A stretch of 64,000 bases of DNA. Source: DATARH01 sp036008175 (GTDB lineage: Bacteria > Pseudomonadota > Alphaproteobacteria > ATCC43930 > CGMCC-115725). The notes beneath the pieces are model-generated. The model saw nothing but the letters and a program-made list of their open reading frames with translations. It made no database searches and was not told where the DNA came from. The position numbers and the translations under genes were made by a program. The stretch spans positions 1 through 64,000 of the forward strand of contig DASYOB010000148.1 in NCBI GenBank assembly GCA_036008175.1, given 5' to 3'. Below are positions 16,027 through 25,094 of the stretch, piece by piece (position 1 is the first letter of the stretch; each line of letters opens with the position of its first letter).

Positions 16027-18801
16027 TCATTCGGCTGCCATCAACAATCCGGTCAGCGAGTCCTTGCGGTCGAGATCGGCAAACCGACCCTGCTCCTGCA
16101 GCTTGCCGCCGCTCATGACCAGTACCCGATCGAAATTGCGGGCGAGGCTGGCGCGATGCAGCACCCAGATCAGGCCGCGCCCGGCCATTTCCTGCCGCAC
16201 CCCGTCGGTCACCTTGGCCTGGGTCGGCCCGTCGAGCGCTGCCGTCGCCTCGTTGAGGATCATCAGATCGGGGCGCTTCAACAGGGCCCGCCCTATCGCG
16301 GCCCGCTGACGCTGTGCCGGCGAGAGGCGCGCACCGCCAGTGCCGACATGGTATTCGAGGCCGACATCAATGACCGCTGGGCGCAGCGAGAGCGAGTCCA
16401 GCACCTCGCGCAACACCACCGGTATTTGGGTCGGGGCGTCGGCCTCGCCGTAGGCGATCTTGCCGAACAGGATGTTGTCCTGCAGCGAGGCGGCGGCGTT
16501 GTATCGCGCCGGGTCGAAAAACTCGATCTCCTCCCGCATCGGCGCCGGCAGATCGGAGCGAAAGACCCGGCGAGCTTCGAGCAGCCGCTGTTGCATCGCG
16601 TCGTCAAGGACGCCGAGCCGGTGCCGGGCAGCGACCAGCTTGAACGGAAGCGACAGCAGCTTTTGCCGCTGCTCGGGCGACAGCGCCTTGCTGCCGCCGC
16701 CGTCGAGGGCCGCAACAATAGCGCTGAATTCGGGCAGCTCGTGGGCGTTGATGAAGCTAAATTGCTCGAAGAACTCATGTCCCGGCGGCAGACCCGCGAA
16801 CATCTCGGTCATTGTTGTCGCCACCTCCCGACCGGCTTCGACGAGATCGTCCGTCAACCCGACTTTGTCGAGAACGGTCTGGACATAGGTGTTGTCGGCG
16901 AGCGCCTCGAAATCGAAAGCGGGCCCGATCGGAGTTCCGAACAGCAGATTTTCGGCGACGCTCGCATTGGTGTTGTACCGGCCGGGATCGTAGGTCTCGA
17001 CCAGCTTGGTGATACCCTCGTCGGAGAGGCGCTGGGTCAGGGCACGGCGCGCTTCGAGCAGTCGCTCCGCTAGTTCGGGATATTCCGGGGGATCGATCCG
17101 CCAGCGCAACCCAAAGCCGTAGACATCCTCCTCGAAATCGAGGCGCGCCAGCAGTTCGGCGACGCGTCGGGACAAGCCCTCCGCGTCGGCGGCGCCGGCG
17201 GCGGCGTAGTCGATCCAGTCGGCGTGCAGATCGAAATCGATATTGCCGGAGCGCTGCGCTTCCATCAATTGGCGCTGGCGGCGCCGGGCTATCCCATCGT
17301 CGTACTCGGCCGGCCGGATCGGGCGATGACGCAACCCAAGGAGCAAGTTCTCGCGCAGCGTCCCGGTGAAGAGATACGGGGTTGCACCGACATAGCCCAT
17401 TCGGCGTCCGATCACCGCTACCGGCAATTCGGCGAGAGCAAATCCGCCGATCGTGACCCCGCCGCCGGTCGGCTGCATCAATCGCGCGAGCAATAGCGCC
17501 AGCTCGTTCTTGCCGCTGTCGCTCTGACCGATCATGGCGACATGCTCGTCGATTGGCATTGTGAAACTTACATTGTCGACGACGCGGCTGCGGTCGTCCT
17601 CGGCGAGCGAAAGATTGGCGACGACGAGATCGCCGCGCAGGGGCGGGATGCTCTCCGGTTCCTCAAGCAGGAGCCGTGCGTCCGCCATTCCGGCGGGCTG
17701 AAATTGCTCAACGATCTGGTCGTAGGTGATCCGCGAGTTTTCCTTGTTCTGATAGAAGTCGAGCAGCTCTTTCCACGGCGAGGCCAGATCCTTATACGCG
17801 GCGAGCACCGCGACCAGCGCGCCGAACGAGAGATTGCCGCGGATAACCAAGTAGCCGCCGATGGAATAGAAGAAAAACGGCGTCAGCTGCCCAATGAAGT
17901 TATTCAGAAATTTGACAAAGAACTTCCGGCGGTAAATCTCGAAGCGAATTTCGTATATGAAACCGAGGATATGGGCGAAGTCGGTCAGCTGCAGCTTGAC
18001 GGTATCGTTGGCTTGGATTTCGACGATGCCGGCGGTCGATTCCTGGACACGGTCGGCGACCTGGCGCACCGTGCGGACACGCTGCTTGCCAAGCTGGTTT
18101 ACCTTGCGCTGGAGCCGCGGAATCATATAGCCCTGAATCGGATAGAGCGCGATCGCCGCAGCCCCCAGGACGTAGTCCTGCATGAACATGAAGACGATGA
18201 TGGTCAGCAACTGGCCGCCCTGGAATAGCGGCAGCACAAACGCATCGCCGATGAAACCGCCCAATTGCTCGCATTCGACCGTGATCATCGGGATGATCTG
18301 CGCCGACGACATTTTCTGGAAATAACCGAGCGGGAAGCGCAGCAGCCGCTGATACATCTGATAGCGGAAGCGCCGCAGCATCCGCTCGCCCATCTGCCCC
18401 TTGAAGGTATTTATATAGTACTTGAACGCGCCATTGACGAAGACAAGCAAAAGAAAGATGGCACACAGCACCATGAGATACGGAATTCTATCAAACTCTA
18501 TACCTAGAATTGGTTGAGGAAATTTGGCATCTTCGCGAATAGCATGATTGATGATGGTCTTTGGTAGATTAAGTGAGAGGTAAAGAAACGGAAACGAGGC
18601 GAGTGTGAATAACAACAACAGGATCTGCGGACGCAGGCTGTATTTCAGGATGAAGCGATATATCGTCGGTTCGAGGTCGTTATCCTCGGGCGGCGGCGGC
18701 TTTGGTACGGCGCCCGCATCCACCGGCGAGGCCAAGTCGGACAACAACTCGGGGTGCAGGGCCTCGTCGACTGGCGTGACGACGGCGGCCATCGCCTTCA
18801 T
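16027..18801 (-). CDS. ABC exporter half-transporter with expanded, duplicated, degenerate ATPase domain
   Basis: The 924-residue protein has a cytosolic N-terminus, an exporter-type membrane domain of about six segments (residues about 50-340) and an ATPase domain from about 390. Typical half-transporters have about 600 residues; the surplus is about 330 residues inserted between the Q-loop region (about 470-488) and the signature (LSPAQRQ, 826-832). The insert contains a tandem repeat: RLLEARR...DPGRYNTNASVAENLLFG (580-622) and RLLEARR...DPARYNAAASLQDNILFG (739-780). Walker A reads GQSDSGKN (425-432, Asn for Ser/Thr), Walker B MILNEA (Asn for Asp), and the signature lacks GG. His882 of the H-loop is present. 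The substrate is unknown; a glycoconjugate or peptide fits the neighbours. Confidence 0.85.
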   Translation of the reverse strand: MKAMAAVVTPVDEALHPELLSDLASPVDAGAVPKPPPPEDNDLEPTIYRFILKYSLRPQILLLLFTLASFPFLYLSLNLPKTIINHAIREDAKFPQPILGIEFDRIPYLMVLCAIFLLLVFVNGAFKYYINTFKGQMGERMLRRFRYQMYQRLLRFPLGYFQKMSSAQIIPMITVECEQLGGFIGDAFVLPLFQGGQLLTIIVFMFMQDYVLGAAAIALYPIQGYMIPRLQRKVNQLGKQRVRTVRQVADRVQESTAGIVEIQANDTVKLQLTDFAHILGFIYEIRFEIYRRKFFVKFLNNFIGQLTPFFFYSIGGYLVIRGNLSFGALVAVLAAYKDLASPWKELLDFYQNKENSRITYDQIVEQFQPAGMADARLLLEEPESIPPLRGDLVVANLSLAEDDRSRVVDNVSFTMPIDEHVAMIGQSDSGKNELALLLARLMQPTGGGVTIGGFALAELPVAVIGRRMGYVGATPYLFTGTLRENLLLGLRHRPIRPAEYDDGIARRRQRQLMEAQRSGNIDFDLHADWIDYAAAGAADAEGLSRRVAELLARLDFEEDVYGFGLRWRIDPPEYPELAERLLEARRALTQRLSDEGITKLVETYDPGRYNTNASVAENLLFGTPIGPAFDFEALADNTYVQTVLDKVGLTDDLVEAGREVATTMTEMFAGLPPGHEFFEQFSFINAHELPEFSAIVAALDGGGSKALSPEQRQKLLSLPFKLVAARHRLGVLDDAMQQRLLEARRVFRSDLPAPMREEIEFFDPARYNAAASLQDNILFGKIAYGEADAPTQIPVVLREVLDSLSLRPAVIDVGLEYHVGTGGARLSPAQRQRAAIGRALLKRPDLMILNEATAALDGPTQAKVTDGVRQEMAGRGLIWVLHRASLARNFDRVLVMSGGKLQEQGRFADLDRKDSLTGLLMAAE

Positions 18802-18883
18802 TGCCGCGGCGTCCGAAACAGCGTATCGCGCGTGTTAACCACCCGTGGCATAGTGCCCCCGGCCCTCACGGTGGAGGCAGCGC

Positions 18884-20116
18884 ATGGCTGGCGGCCGCGA
18901 GCATAAGCGGATCCTCATCTACAGCCATGACAGCTTTGGGCTTGGGCATCTCCGCCGGTGCCGGGCTATCGCGCATTCGCTGGTCGAGGCTGATTCGTCA
19001 CTTTCGGTCCTTATTTTATCGGGATCGCCGATTATCGGCAGCTTCGATTTCCGTTCGCGTGTGGATTTTGTGCGGATTCCCGGCGTAATCAAGCTGCGCA
19101 ATGGCGAGTACGTATCGCTCAATCTGCACATCGACATTGAAGAGACGTTGGCGATGCGGTCTTCGATCATCCGCCACACCGCCGAGATTTTCGACCCCGA
19201 CATGCTGATCGTCGACAAGGAGCCGCTCGGTCTGCGCGGCGAGGTACGCCCGACGCTCGACCTGTTGCGGGCGCGCGGCACGCCCCTGGTGCTCGGCTTG
19301 CGCGATGTGATGGACGAGCCGAGTGCTCTCGAAAGCGAGTGGGAGCGCAAGAACGCAATCCCGGCGCTCAGTGACTATTACAACGAGATCTGGGTCTACG
19401 GCCTGCCGCAGATCTGCGACCCGCTGGCCGGCCTCCACCTGCCGGCGAGCGTGCGCCGGCGCATGGTCTATACCGGATATCTGCACCGTAATGCGCCCGC
19501 CGCGGTCGCGGCGCCGGAGATGGCCGATCTGACCGACGGCGAATTCCTGTTGGCGACCGCTGGCGGCGGCGGCGACGGCGACGGGCTGATCGATTGGGTG
19601 CTATCCGCCTACGAGCACGATCCGGGCGGGCTGCCGCCGATGGTGCTCGTTTTCGGACCTTTCATGCTTTCCGACCTCCAGGCGGCGTTCGCCGTGCGCG
19701 CGGCTCGTTTGCCGAAAGTGAGCACGATCACCTTCGATACGCGGCTCGAAACACTGATGACGCGCGCCGCCGGCATTATCGCGATGGGCGGCTACAACAC
19801 CTTTTGCGAAATCCTATCCTTCGACAAACCGGCATTGATCGTGCCGCGCACGATGCCGCGCATGGAGCAGTTCATTCGCGCCCAGCGCGCCGCCGAACTC
19901 GGCCTCGTCGCCATTCTGTCCGACGACGGCGGCCGCGACCCGAAAAGGATGGCGGCGGCGCTGCTTCACCTCGCGCAGCAGCCGCGGCCATCTACGGTGG
20001 TCATCCCCGGGCTCCTCGACGGCATGGCCAGCGTCAATCGGCTGACGCAAAAATGGCTGGCCTTGGGCCGCGGCGAACGCCTGCGCCTGCGTCTGCGCGC
20101 CAGAGGCAATGCATGA
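18884..20116 (+). CDS. Glycosyltransferase, COG4671 type (GT28-like fold)
   Basis: The 410-residue protein starts RILIYSHDSFGLGHLRRCRA, the Gly-rich N-domain loop of GT-B enzymes. Its C-domain donor-site motif is IIAMGGYNTFCEILSFDKPALIVPR. This matches predicted COG4671 glycosyltransferases. It is the first gene of a seven-gene unit with overlapping starts and stops. GGAGG precedes the ATG. The donor and acceptor are unknown. Confidence 0.85.
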   Translation: MAGGREHKRILIYSHDSFGLGHLRRCRAIAHSLVEADSSLSVLILSGSPIIGSFDFRSRVDFVRIPGVIKLRNGEYVSLNLHIDIEETLAMRSSIIRHTAEIFDPDMLIVDKEPLGLRGEVRPTLDLLRARGTPLVLGLRDVMDEPSALESEWERKNAIPALSDYYNEIWVYGLPQICDPLAGLHLPASVRRRMVYTGYLHRNAPAAVAAPEMADLTDGEFLLATAGGGGDGDGLIDWVLSAYEHDPGGLPPMVLVFGPFMLSDLQAAFAVRAARLPKVSTITFDTRLETLMTRAAGIIAMGGYNTFCEILSFDKPALIVPRTMPRMEQFIRAQRAAELGLVAILSDDGGRDPKRMAAALLHLAQQPRPSTVVIPGLLDGMASVNRLTQKWLALGRGERLRLRLRARGNA

Positions 20117-21408
20117 GCGGATCCGGGCCACCGGCTGCCGGGCGGGTCACCTTCGTCCTAAAAGGATACCCGCGGCTATCGGAAACCTTTATCGCCCAGG
20201 AGATCCGCGCGCTCGAACAGTGCGGGCTCGACATTCACATCGTCTCGCTGCGGCACCCGACCGACCGCACTCCGCATCCGGTGCATCGCGAAATTCGCGC
20301 GCCGGTGCTTTATCTGCCGGAGTATCTCCATCAGGAACCGCTTCGGGTCTGGCGCGGCTGGCGCCGGGCGCGGCGGCTCGCCGGCTACCGCGAGGCGCGG
20401 CGGCTTTGGCTGGCGGATTTGCGGCGCGATCCGACGCCGAACCGCATCCGCCGCTTCGGGCAGTCGCTGGTGTTGGCAGCGGAGCTGCCGGCAGACATCG
20501 GCCATCTGCATGCGCATTTCCTGCACACCCCGGCGTCGGTGGCGCGGTACGCGGCCGTCTTGCGCGGGCTCGACTGGTCGGTCTCGGCGCATGCCAAGGA
20601 CATCTGGACCATTCCGGGCTGGGAAAAGCGCGAGAAACTTGCGGCGGCCCGGTGGGCGGTGACCTGCACCGAAAGCGGGCGCCGGCATCTGGCGGACCTT
20701 GCACCGAGGGCGGAGGCTGTGGCGCTCTGTTATCACGGTCTCGACCTCGAACGGTTTCCGCCCGCATCGCCGCGGCCGGATGCCCGCGACGGCAGCAATC
20801 CGGCGCAGCCCGTCGTGATCCTCTCGGTCGGCCGCGCCGTCGAGAAGAAGGGCTATGACGATCTGCTCGCCGCCCTGAGCCTGCTGCCGCCCGACCTGGC
20901 TTGGTGTTTCGTCCATATCGGGGGCGGCGTCGGAACCGATCGGCTGAAGCGGCAGGCGGCGCATCTCGGTCTGGACCGCCGGATCGAGTGGCGCGGCGCA
21001 CGACCCCAGCCCGAGGTGCTTACGGCCTATCGCGAAGCCGACATTTTCGCGCTCGCCGCCAAGGTAGCGGGAGATGGCGACCGCGACGGGCTGCCGAATG
21101 TTTTGCTCGAGGCGCAGAGCCAGGCTCTCCCGTGTATCGCGACGCGGCTGCCGGGCATCGCCGAATTGATCGAGGACGACCGCACCGGGCTCCTCGTCGC
21201 GCCGGGCGATCCACGGGAACTTGCCGCGACACTCGAACGCCTGATCCGTTCTCCGCCGCTGCGTCGGCAGTTCGGCGCGGCCGGAGAGGCGCGGGTACGC
21301 CGGGATTTCGATATGCGGAGTGGGATCGAGTTTCTCAGCGAACAGTTTGGACTGCCGTCGACAAGGACCCTCTCCCGCACGGTGGAGCGGGAAAGGGCCC
21401 TTGTTTGA
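20113..21408 (+). CDS. Glycosyltransferase family 4 protein
   Basis: The 431-residue GT-B protein has VTFVLKGYPRLSETFIAQEI at the start, HLHAHFLHTPASVARY, the VGRAVEKKGYDDLL strand, and the GT4 EX7E-like donor site DGLPNVLLEAQSQALPCIATR followed by LLVAPGDP. Retaining GT4 enzymes build cell-surface glycans and glycolipids at the cytosolic face of the membrane. Its ATG overlaps the preceding stop by 4 nt. Confidence 0.88.
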   Translation: MSGSGPPAAGRVTFVLKGYPRLSETFIAQEIRALEQCGLDIHIVSLRHPTDRTPHPVHREIRAPVLYLPEYLHQEPLRVWRGWRRARRLAGYREARRLWLADLRRDPTPNRIRRFGQSLVLAAELPADIGHLHAHFLHTPASVARYAAVLRGLDWSVSAHAKDIWTIPGWEKREKLAAARWAVTCTESGRRHLADLAPRAEAVALCYHGLDLERFPPASPRPDARDGSNPAQPVVILSVGRAVEKKGYDDLLAALSLLPPDLAWCFVHIGGGVGTDRLKRQAAHLGLDRRIEWRGARPQPEVLTAYREADIFALAAKVAGDGDRDGLPNVLLEAQSQALPCIATRLPGIAELIEDDRTGLLVAPGDPRELAATLERLIRSPPLRRQFGAAGEARVRRDFDMRSGIEFLSEQFGLPSTRTLSRTVERERALV

Positions 21409-21416
21409 CCCTCGGT

Positions 21417-22523
21417 ATGCGGATTGGGTTCTACGCGCCGCTGAAGCCGCCGGATCACCCGGTCCCGTCGGGGGATCGGCGGATCGCGCGACTGTTCGTG
21501 GAGGCGCTGCGTCTTGCCGGTCACATGCCGTTCGTCGCTTCGCACCTGCGAAGCTACGACGGCGCGGGCGATCCGGTGCGCCAGGCGCGGCTCTCCGCGA
21601 TCGCTCAGCGCACCGCCGAGCGATCGCTGCGGCATTGGCGGCGGGCTCCGGAGACGGCGCCGCAGCTTTGGTTGACCTATCACCTCTATTACAAGGCCCC
21701 GGATTGGCTCGGCCCGGCCATCAGCAGGGCGCTCGGCATCCCCTATGTCGTCGCGGAAGCGTCGTTGGCGCCAAAACGGTCGGACGGCGCGTGGGCCATC
21801 GGACACCGCGCCGTTGCCGCCGCGCTTGGCCAAGCCGATGCCGTTCTCGGCCTCAATCCGGCGGATCGCGACTGCGTGATGCCGCAGCTCGCTGATCCAG
21901 GGCGATGGATCCCGCTCCCGCCGTTTCTCGATGCGCGTGCGTATCCGGTGAGGCAGTCGGGCGCGGCGGTTACGCCACGGCTGATCGCCGTGGCGATGAT
22001 GCGGCCCGGCGACAAGCTCGCCTCGTATCGACTCCTTGGCGCCGCGCTGCAGAGGCTGCTCGACTTGTCCTGGTCGCTGGAGATTGTAGGCGACGGTCCG
22101 GCCCGGGCAGAGGTCGAGCGCGCGCTGGGGCCGCTCGGAGCCCGGGTCACCTATCGCGGCAGGCTCGGCGACGACGCCGTCGCCGCCGCGCTTGCCGACG
22201 CCGATCTGTACGTCTGGCCGGCCATCAACGAGGCCTTCGGCATGGCGCTGCTCGAAGCGCAGGCCAGCGGCTTGCCGGTGATCGCCGGAGCCAGCGGCGG
22301 GGTCGATGCGATCGTCACGCCGGGCGCGACCGGGCTGCTCGCCGCGCCCGGCGATGTCGAAGCATTCGCCGCTGCAGTCCGAGCCCTTATCCTCGATCCC
22401 GAGACGCGCGCCATGATGGGCGCCGCGGCGCAACGGAACGCGTGCTGCGAGCACGATCTGCGGGAAGCGGCCGACCGGCTCGGCGCCATCATCGAGCGGC
22501 TCTGTAGAAAGCGGGCGGCATGA
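21417..22523 (+). CDS. Glycosyltransferase family 4 protein
   Basis: The 368-residue protein starts MRIGFYAPLKPPDHPVPSGD. Its donor-site motif is NEAFGMALLEAQASGLPVIA, and LLAAPGDVEAF follows. The N-domain is divergent, but the C-domain is clearly GT4. A TTG at 21405 that overlaps the previous stop is an alternative start. Its stop overlaps the next start by 4 nt, which keeps the translational-coupling pattern of the cluster. Confidence 0.82.
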   Translation: MRIGFYAPLKPPDHPVPSGDRRIARLFVEALRLAGHMPFVASHLRSYDGAGDPVRQARLSAIAQRTAERSLRHWRRAPETAPQLWLTYHLYYKAPDWLGPAISRALGIPYVVAEASLAPKRSDGAWAIGHRAVAAALGQADAVLGLNPADRDCVMPQLADPGRWIPLPPFLDARAYPVRQSGAAVTPRLIAVAMMRPGDKLASYRLLGAALQRLLDLSWSLEIVGDGPARAEVERALGPLGARVTYRGRLGDDAVAAALADADLYVWPAINEAFGMALLEAQASGLPVIAGASGGVDAIVTPGATGLLAAPGDVEAFAAAVRALILDPETRAMMGAAAQRNACCEHDLREAADRLGAIIERLCRKRAA

Positions 22524-23101
22524 CCCTGCTCGCGCTGATCCGGCACGCGCCAACCGCCTGGAACGAGGCAGAGCGGCTGCAGGGCCGGCGAGATCCGCCG
22601 CTCGCGGCCAATGCCGCTTGCGGCTGGCAGCTGCCGGCGGACCTCGACGGTTTCGAATGGATGTCGAGCCCGCTACGCCGCGCCCGCGACACCGCCGCGA
22701 TCCTTGGCATCCCTGGGCCGATCATCGAGCCGCGATTGACCGAGATGGATTGGGGCGAATGGGAGGGAACCACGCTGACCGAGCTGCGCGCGAGCCTCGG
22801 CGCGGAGATGGTGCAGTCGGAGGCGAAGGGGCTGAATTTCCGGCCGCCCGGCGGCGAGACCCCGCGCGAGGTGCAAGCCCGGCTGGCGCTGCTGTTGCGC
22901 GAGATCGCCGTAGCGGGGCGCCCTACCGGGGCGATCACCCATAAGGGGGTGATCCGCGCCGTGCTGGCGCTCGCCACCGGGTGGGACATGTGCGGGAAGC
23001 CGCCGTATCGCCTCAGCTGGTCGGCTGCACATCAGTTCCGGCTCGATGCCGCCGGGCAGCCAGCAATCGAGCGGCTGAACCTTTCACTGGAGCGGCGGTG
23101 A
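22520..23101 (+). CDS. Histidine phosphatase family protein
   Basis: The 193-residue protein has the phosphoglycerate-mutase-like RHG motif as LIRHAPTAWN with the catalytic His near residue 8. The acid residue lies in MDWGEWEG, and the second His in ITHKGVIRAVL. Members hydrolyse small phosphoesters or phosphoproteins. Inside a glycosyltransferase cluster it may act on a sugar phosphate or nucleotide-sugar intermediate; this is inference. It overlaps both neighbours by 4 nt or less. Confidence 0.85.
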   Translation: MTLLALIRHAPTAWNEAERLQGRRDPPLAANAACGWQLPADLDGFEWMSSPLRRARDTAAILGIPGPIIEPRLTEMDWGEWEGTTLTELRASLGAEMVQSEAKGLNFRPPGGETPREVQARLALLLREIAVAGRPTGAITHKGVIRAVLALATGWDMCGKPPYRLSWSAAHQFRLDAAGQPAIERLNLSLERR

Positions 23102-24300
23102 GCGGGTCCGTTCTGTTCCATGTGCAGTACCTGCTCGGCATCGGCCACCTGCAGCGCTCGTTGCATATTGCCGAGGCGCTGGCGAATAACGGCATCGCGG
23201 TGACGCTGGTCTGCGGCGGCGAGCCTATTTCTGGTTTGCCGACGCATCCCGCGATCCGGTTCGTGCAGCTGGAGGCAGTGAAGGCGCGTGATGCGCGCTT
23301 TGAGTTGATCGACAGCGCCGGCAATCCAATTGACGATGCGCTGCGTCAGCGGCGGCGCGCGGCGTTGCTTGCGGTCTTCGCCGAACTCCAACCCGATGTC
23401 GTGATCATCGAGGGGTTTCCATTCGCGCGGCGCGCCTTCCGCTTCGAACTCGACCCGCTGATCGCGGCCGTGCGGGAGAGCCGGCCGCGGCCGCACCTTT
23501 TGTGCTCGGTGCGCGACATCGTGGTCTTGCGCGACGATCCGGCGCGTCACCGGCAGATCGTCGAGCGCGTGCGCGGCGAGTTCGACGCCGTGCTGGTGCA
23601 TGGCGATCCGGCGTTCATACCGCTGGACGCGAGCTTTCCGCCGGCGTCGCAGCTCGCCGACCGGCTGATCTACACCGGCTATGTCGGTCCGCGCGCCGAG
23701 CCGCCCGGCGCCGTCCTAAGCGCCCCTGCCGACGAGGTGATCGTGTCGGGCGGCGGCGGTCCCGCGGGGCTCGCCCTGCTCGCCACCGCGCTCACCGCTC
23801 GGAAGGAAGGCTGCCTCGCCGATCTGCACTGGCGGCTTCTTACCGGCGCCAATTTGCCGGAGGATGAATTCGTCGCTCTCTCGCAGGACGCACCCGCGGG
23901 AGTCACGATCGAGCGCTTCCGCCGCGATTTCCGTGCCTTGCTGCGCCGCTGCCGGCTGTCGGTCAGCCAGGCCGGCTACAACACCGTGCTCGATATCCTC
24001 GCCACCGAGGTCCGCGCGGTCCTGGTGCCGTTCGCGGCGGAGCGGGAAACCGAGCAGCTGCTGCGGGCGGAACGGCTCGCCGCGCTCGGCGTAGCGGAGA
24101 TGGTGCGCGAGAGCGAGCTGTCGGCGGACAGCCTGGCACGGGCGATCGAGCGTGCCGCGACGCGCGACGCGACGAAGATCGCAATCGATACCGACGGAGC
24201 ATCAGGCTCGGCCCAGCTGATTGCCGCGATGATCGGCACCGGAGCGGGCGCGGCGCCGGATTTGGCCGCCAGCCTGAGCCGGGGTACCATCGGCCAATGA
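23098..24300 (+). CDS. Glycosyltransferase, COG4671 type (second copy)
   Basis: The 400-residue protein starts at a GTG that overlaps the phosphatase stop. It begins VLFHVQYLLGIGHLQRSLHI, parallel to the first gene of the cluster, and has the C-domain donor-site motif LSVSQAGYNTVLDILATEVR followed by LVPF. It is a distant paralogue of the protein at 18884. The two probably add different residues of one glycan. Confidence 0.83.
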   Translation: MSGSVLFHVQYLLGIGHLQRSLHIAEALANNGIAVTLVCGGEPISGLPTHPAIRFVQLEAVKARDARFELIDSAGNPIDDALRQRRRAALLAVFAELQPDVVIIEGFPFARRAFRFELDPLIAAVRESRPRPHLLCSVRDIVVLRDDPARHRQIVERVRGEFDAVLVHGDPAFIPLDASFPPASQLADRLIYTGYVGPRAEPPGAVLSAPADEVIVSGGGGPAGLALLATALTARKEGCLADLHWRLLTGANLPEDEFVALSQDAPAGVTIERFRRDFRALLRRCRLSVSQAGYNTVLDILATEVRAVLVPFAAERETEQLLRAERLAALGVAEMVRESELSADSLARAIERAATRDATKIAIDTDGASGSAQLIAAMIGTGAGAAPDLAASLSRGTIGQ

Positions 24301-25094
24301 CTTTTCTGCCGCGATTGGATGCAGCGACGCCCGCGTGCTGGCCCGATCTTGTCGACGAACTCGATCGGTGGGGCGAGGCCGGCCATGTTGCCAACTTGTG
24401 GTGGCGCGACGACGACGCGGTGGCGGCAACGCCGCAGCTCGAAGAGCTGCTGCGGCTCGCCGGCGGCGTGCCGCTTGCGGTGGCGGTGATTCCGGGATCG
24501 GCCGAGCCCGACCTCGCACAAGCGCTTCGTGGAATGTCGCATGTGGCGGTGCTGCAGCATGGCTGGCGACATACCAACCACGCGGTCGCCAGCGATAAGA
24601 GCAAGAAAAGCGAGTTCCCCGCGACCCGGCCCGCGGGTGAAGCAGCCGCCGATCTCGTCGCCGGGGCAAGCCGGTTGTGGACGCTGTTCGGTCCGCAAAT
24701 CGTGCCAATCTTGGCGCCGCCGTGGAACAACTTTGCGATGGAGTTTCTGCCGCTCCTCGCCCCGGCTGGAATCGCCGGACTGTCGACTATGGCGAGCGAG
24801 CTGTCGGCTATGCCGGCCGGCAGCGTCGTGCCGATCGATGTCCATGTCGATCTCGTCGCCTGGAAAGCCGGGCGCGGCTTCATCGGCACCGGTGCCGCGC
24901 TGGGCCTCCTTGTCGGTCATTTGCGGGCAAGACGCGTCAACGCCACCGGTTCGACCCGCGCAACCGGCATTCTCACCCATCACTTGGTGATGGACAGCGC
25001 TACCGCGGCGTTTCTCGAACAGCTGCTCGCGGTGGTCTCAGCTCACGGTGCCGCGCGCTGGGTCGCCGCTGCCGAGCTGATAACGTGGCACTGA
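24297..25094 (+). CDS. Polysaccharide deacetylase-like protein (NodB fold)
   Basis: The 265-residue protein has an acidic metal motif WWRDDDA (Asp38-40), a His pair in LQHGWRHTNH (His88, His92), APPWNN in the position of the Pro/Trp motif, and LTHHLVMD at the C-terminal strand. These match the motif order of NodB-type carbohydrate esterases. No signal peptide is visible, so a cytosolic substrate is likely, perhaps the growing glycan. It overlaps the preceding glycosyltransferase by 4 nt. Confidence 0.72.
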   Translation: MTFLPRLDAATPACWPDLVDELDRWGEAGHVANLWWRDDDAVAATPQLEELLRLAGGVPLAVAVIPGSAEPDLAQALRGMSHVAVLQHGWRHTNHAVASDKSKKSEFPATRPAGEAAADLVAGASRLWTLFGPQIVPILAPPWNNFAMEFLPLLAPAGIAGLSTMASELSAMPAGSVVPIDVHVDLVAWKAGRGFIGTGAALGLLVGHLRARRVNATGSTRATGILTHHLVMDSATAAFLEQLLAVVSAHGAARWVAAAELITWH

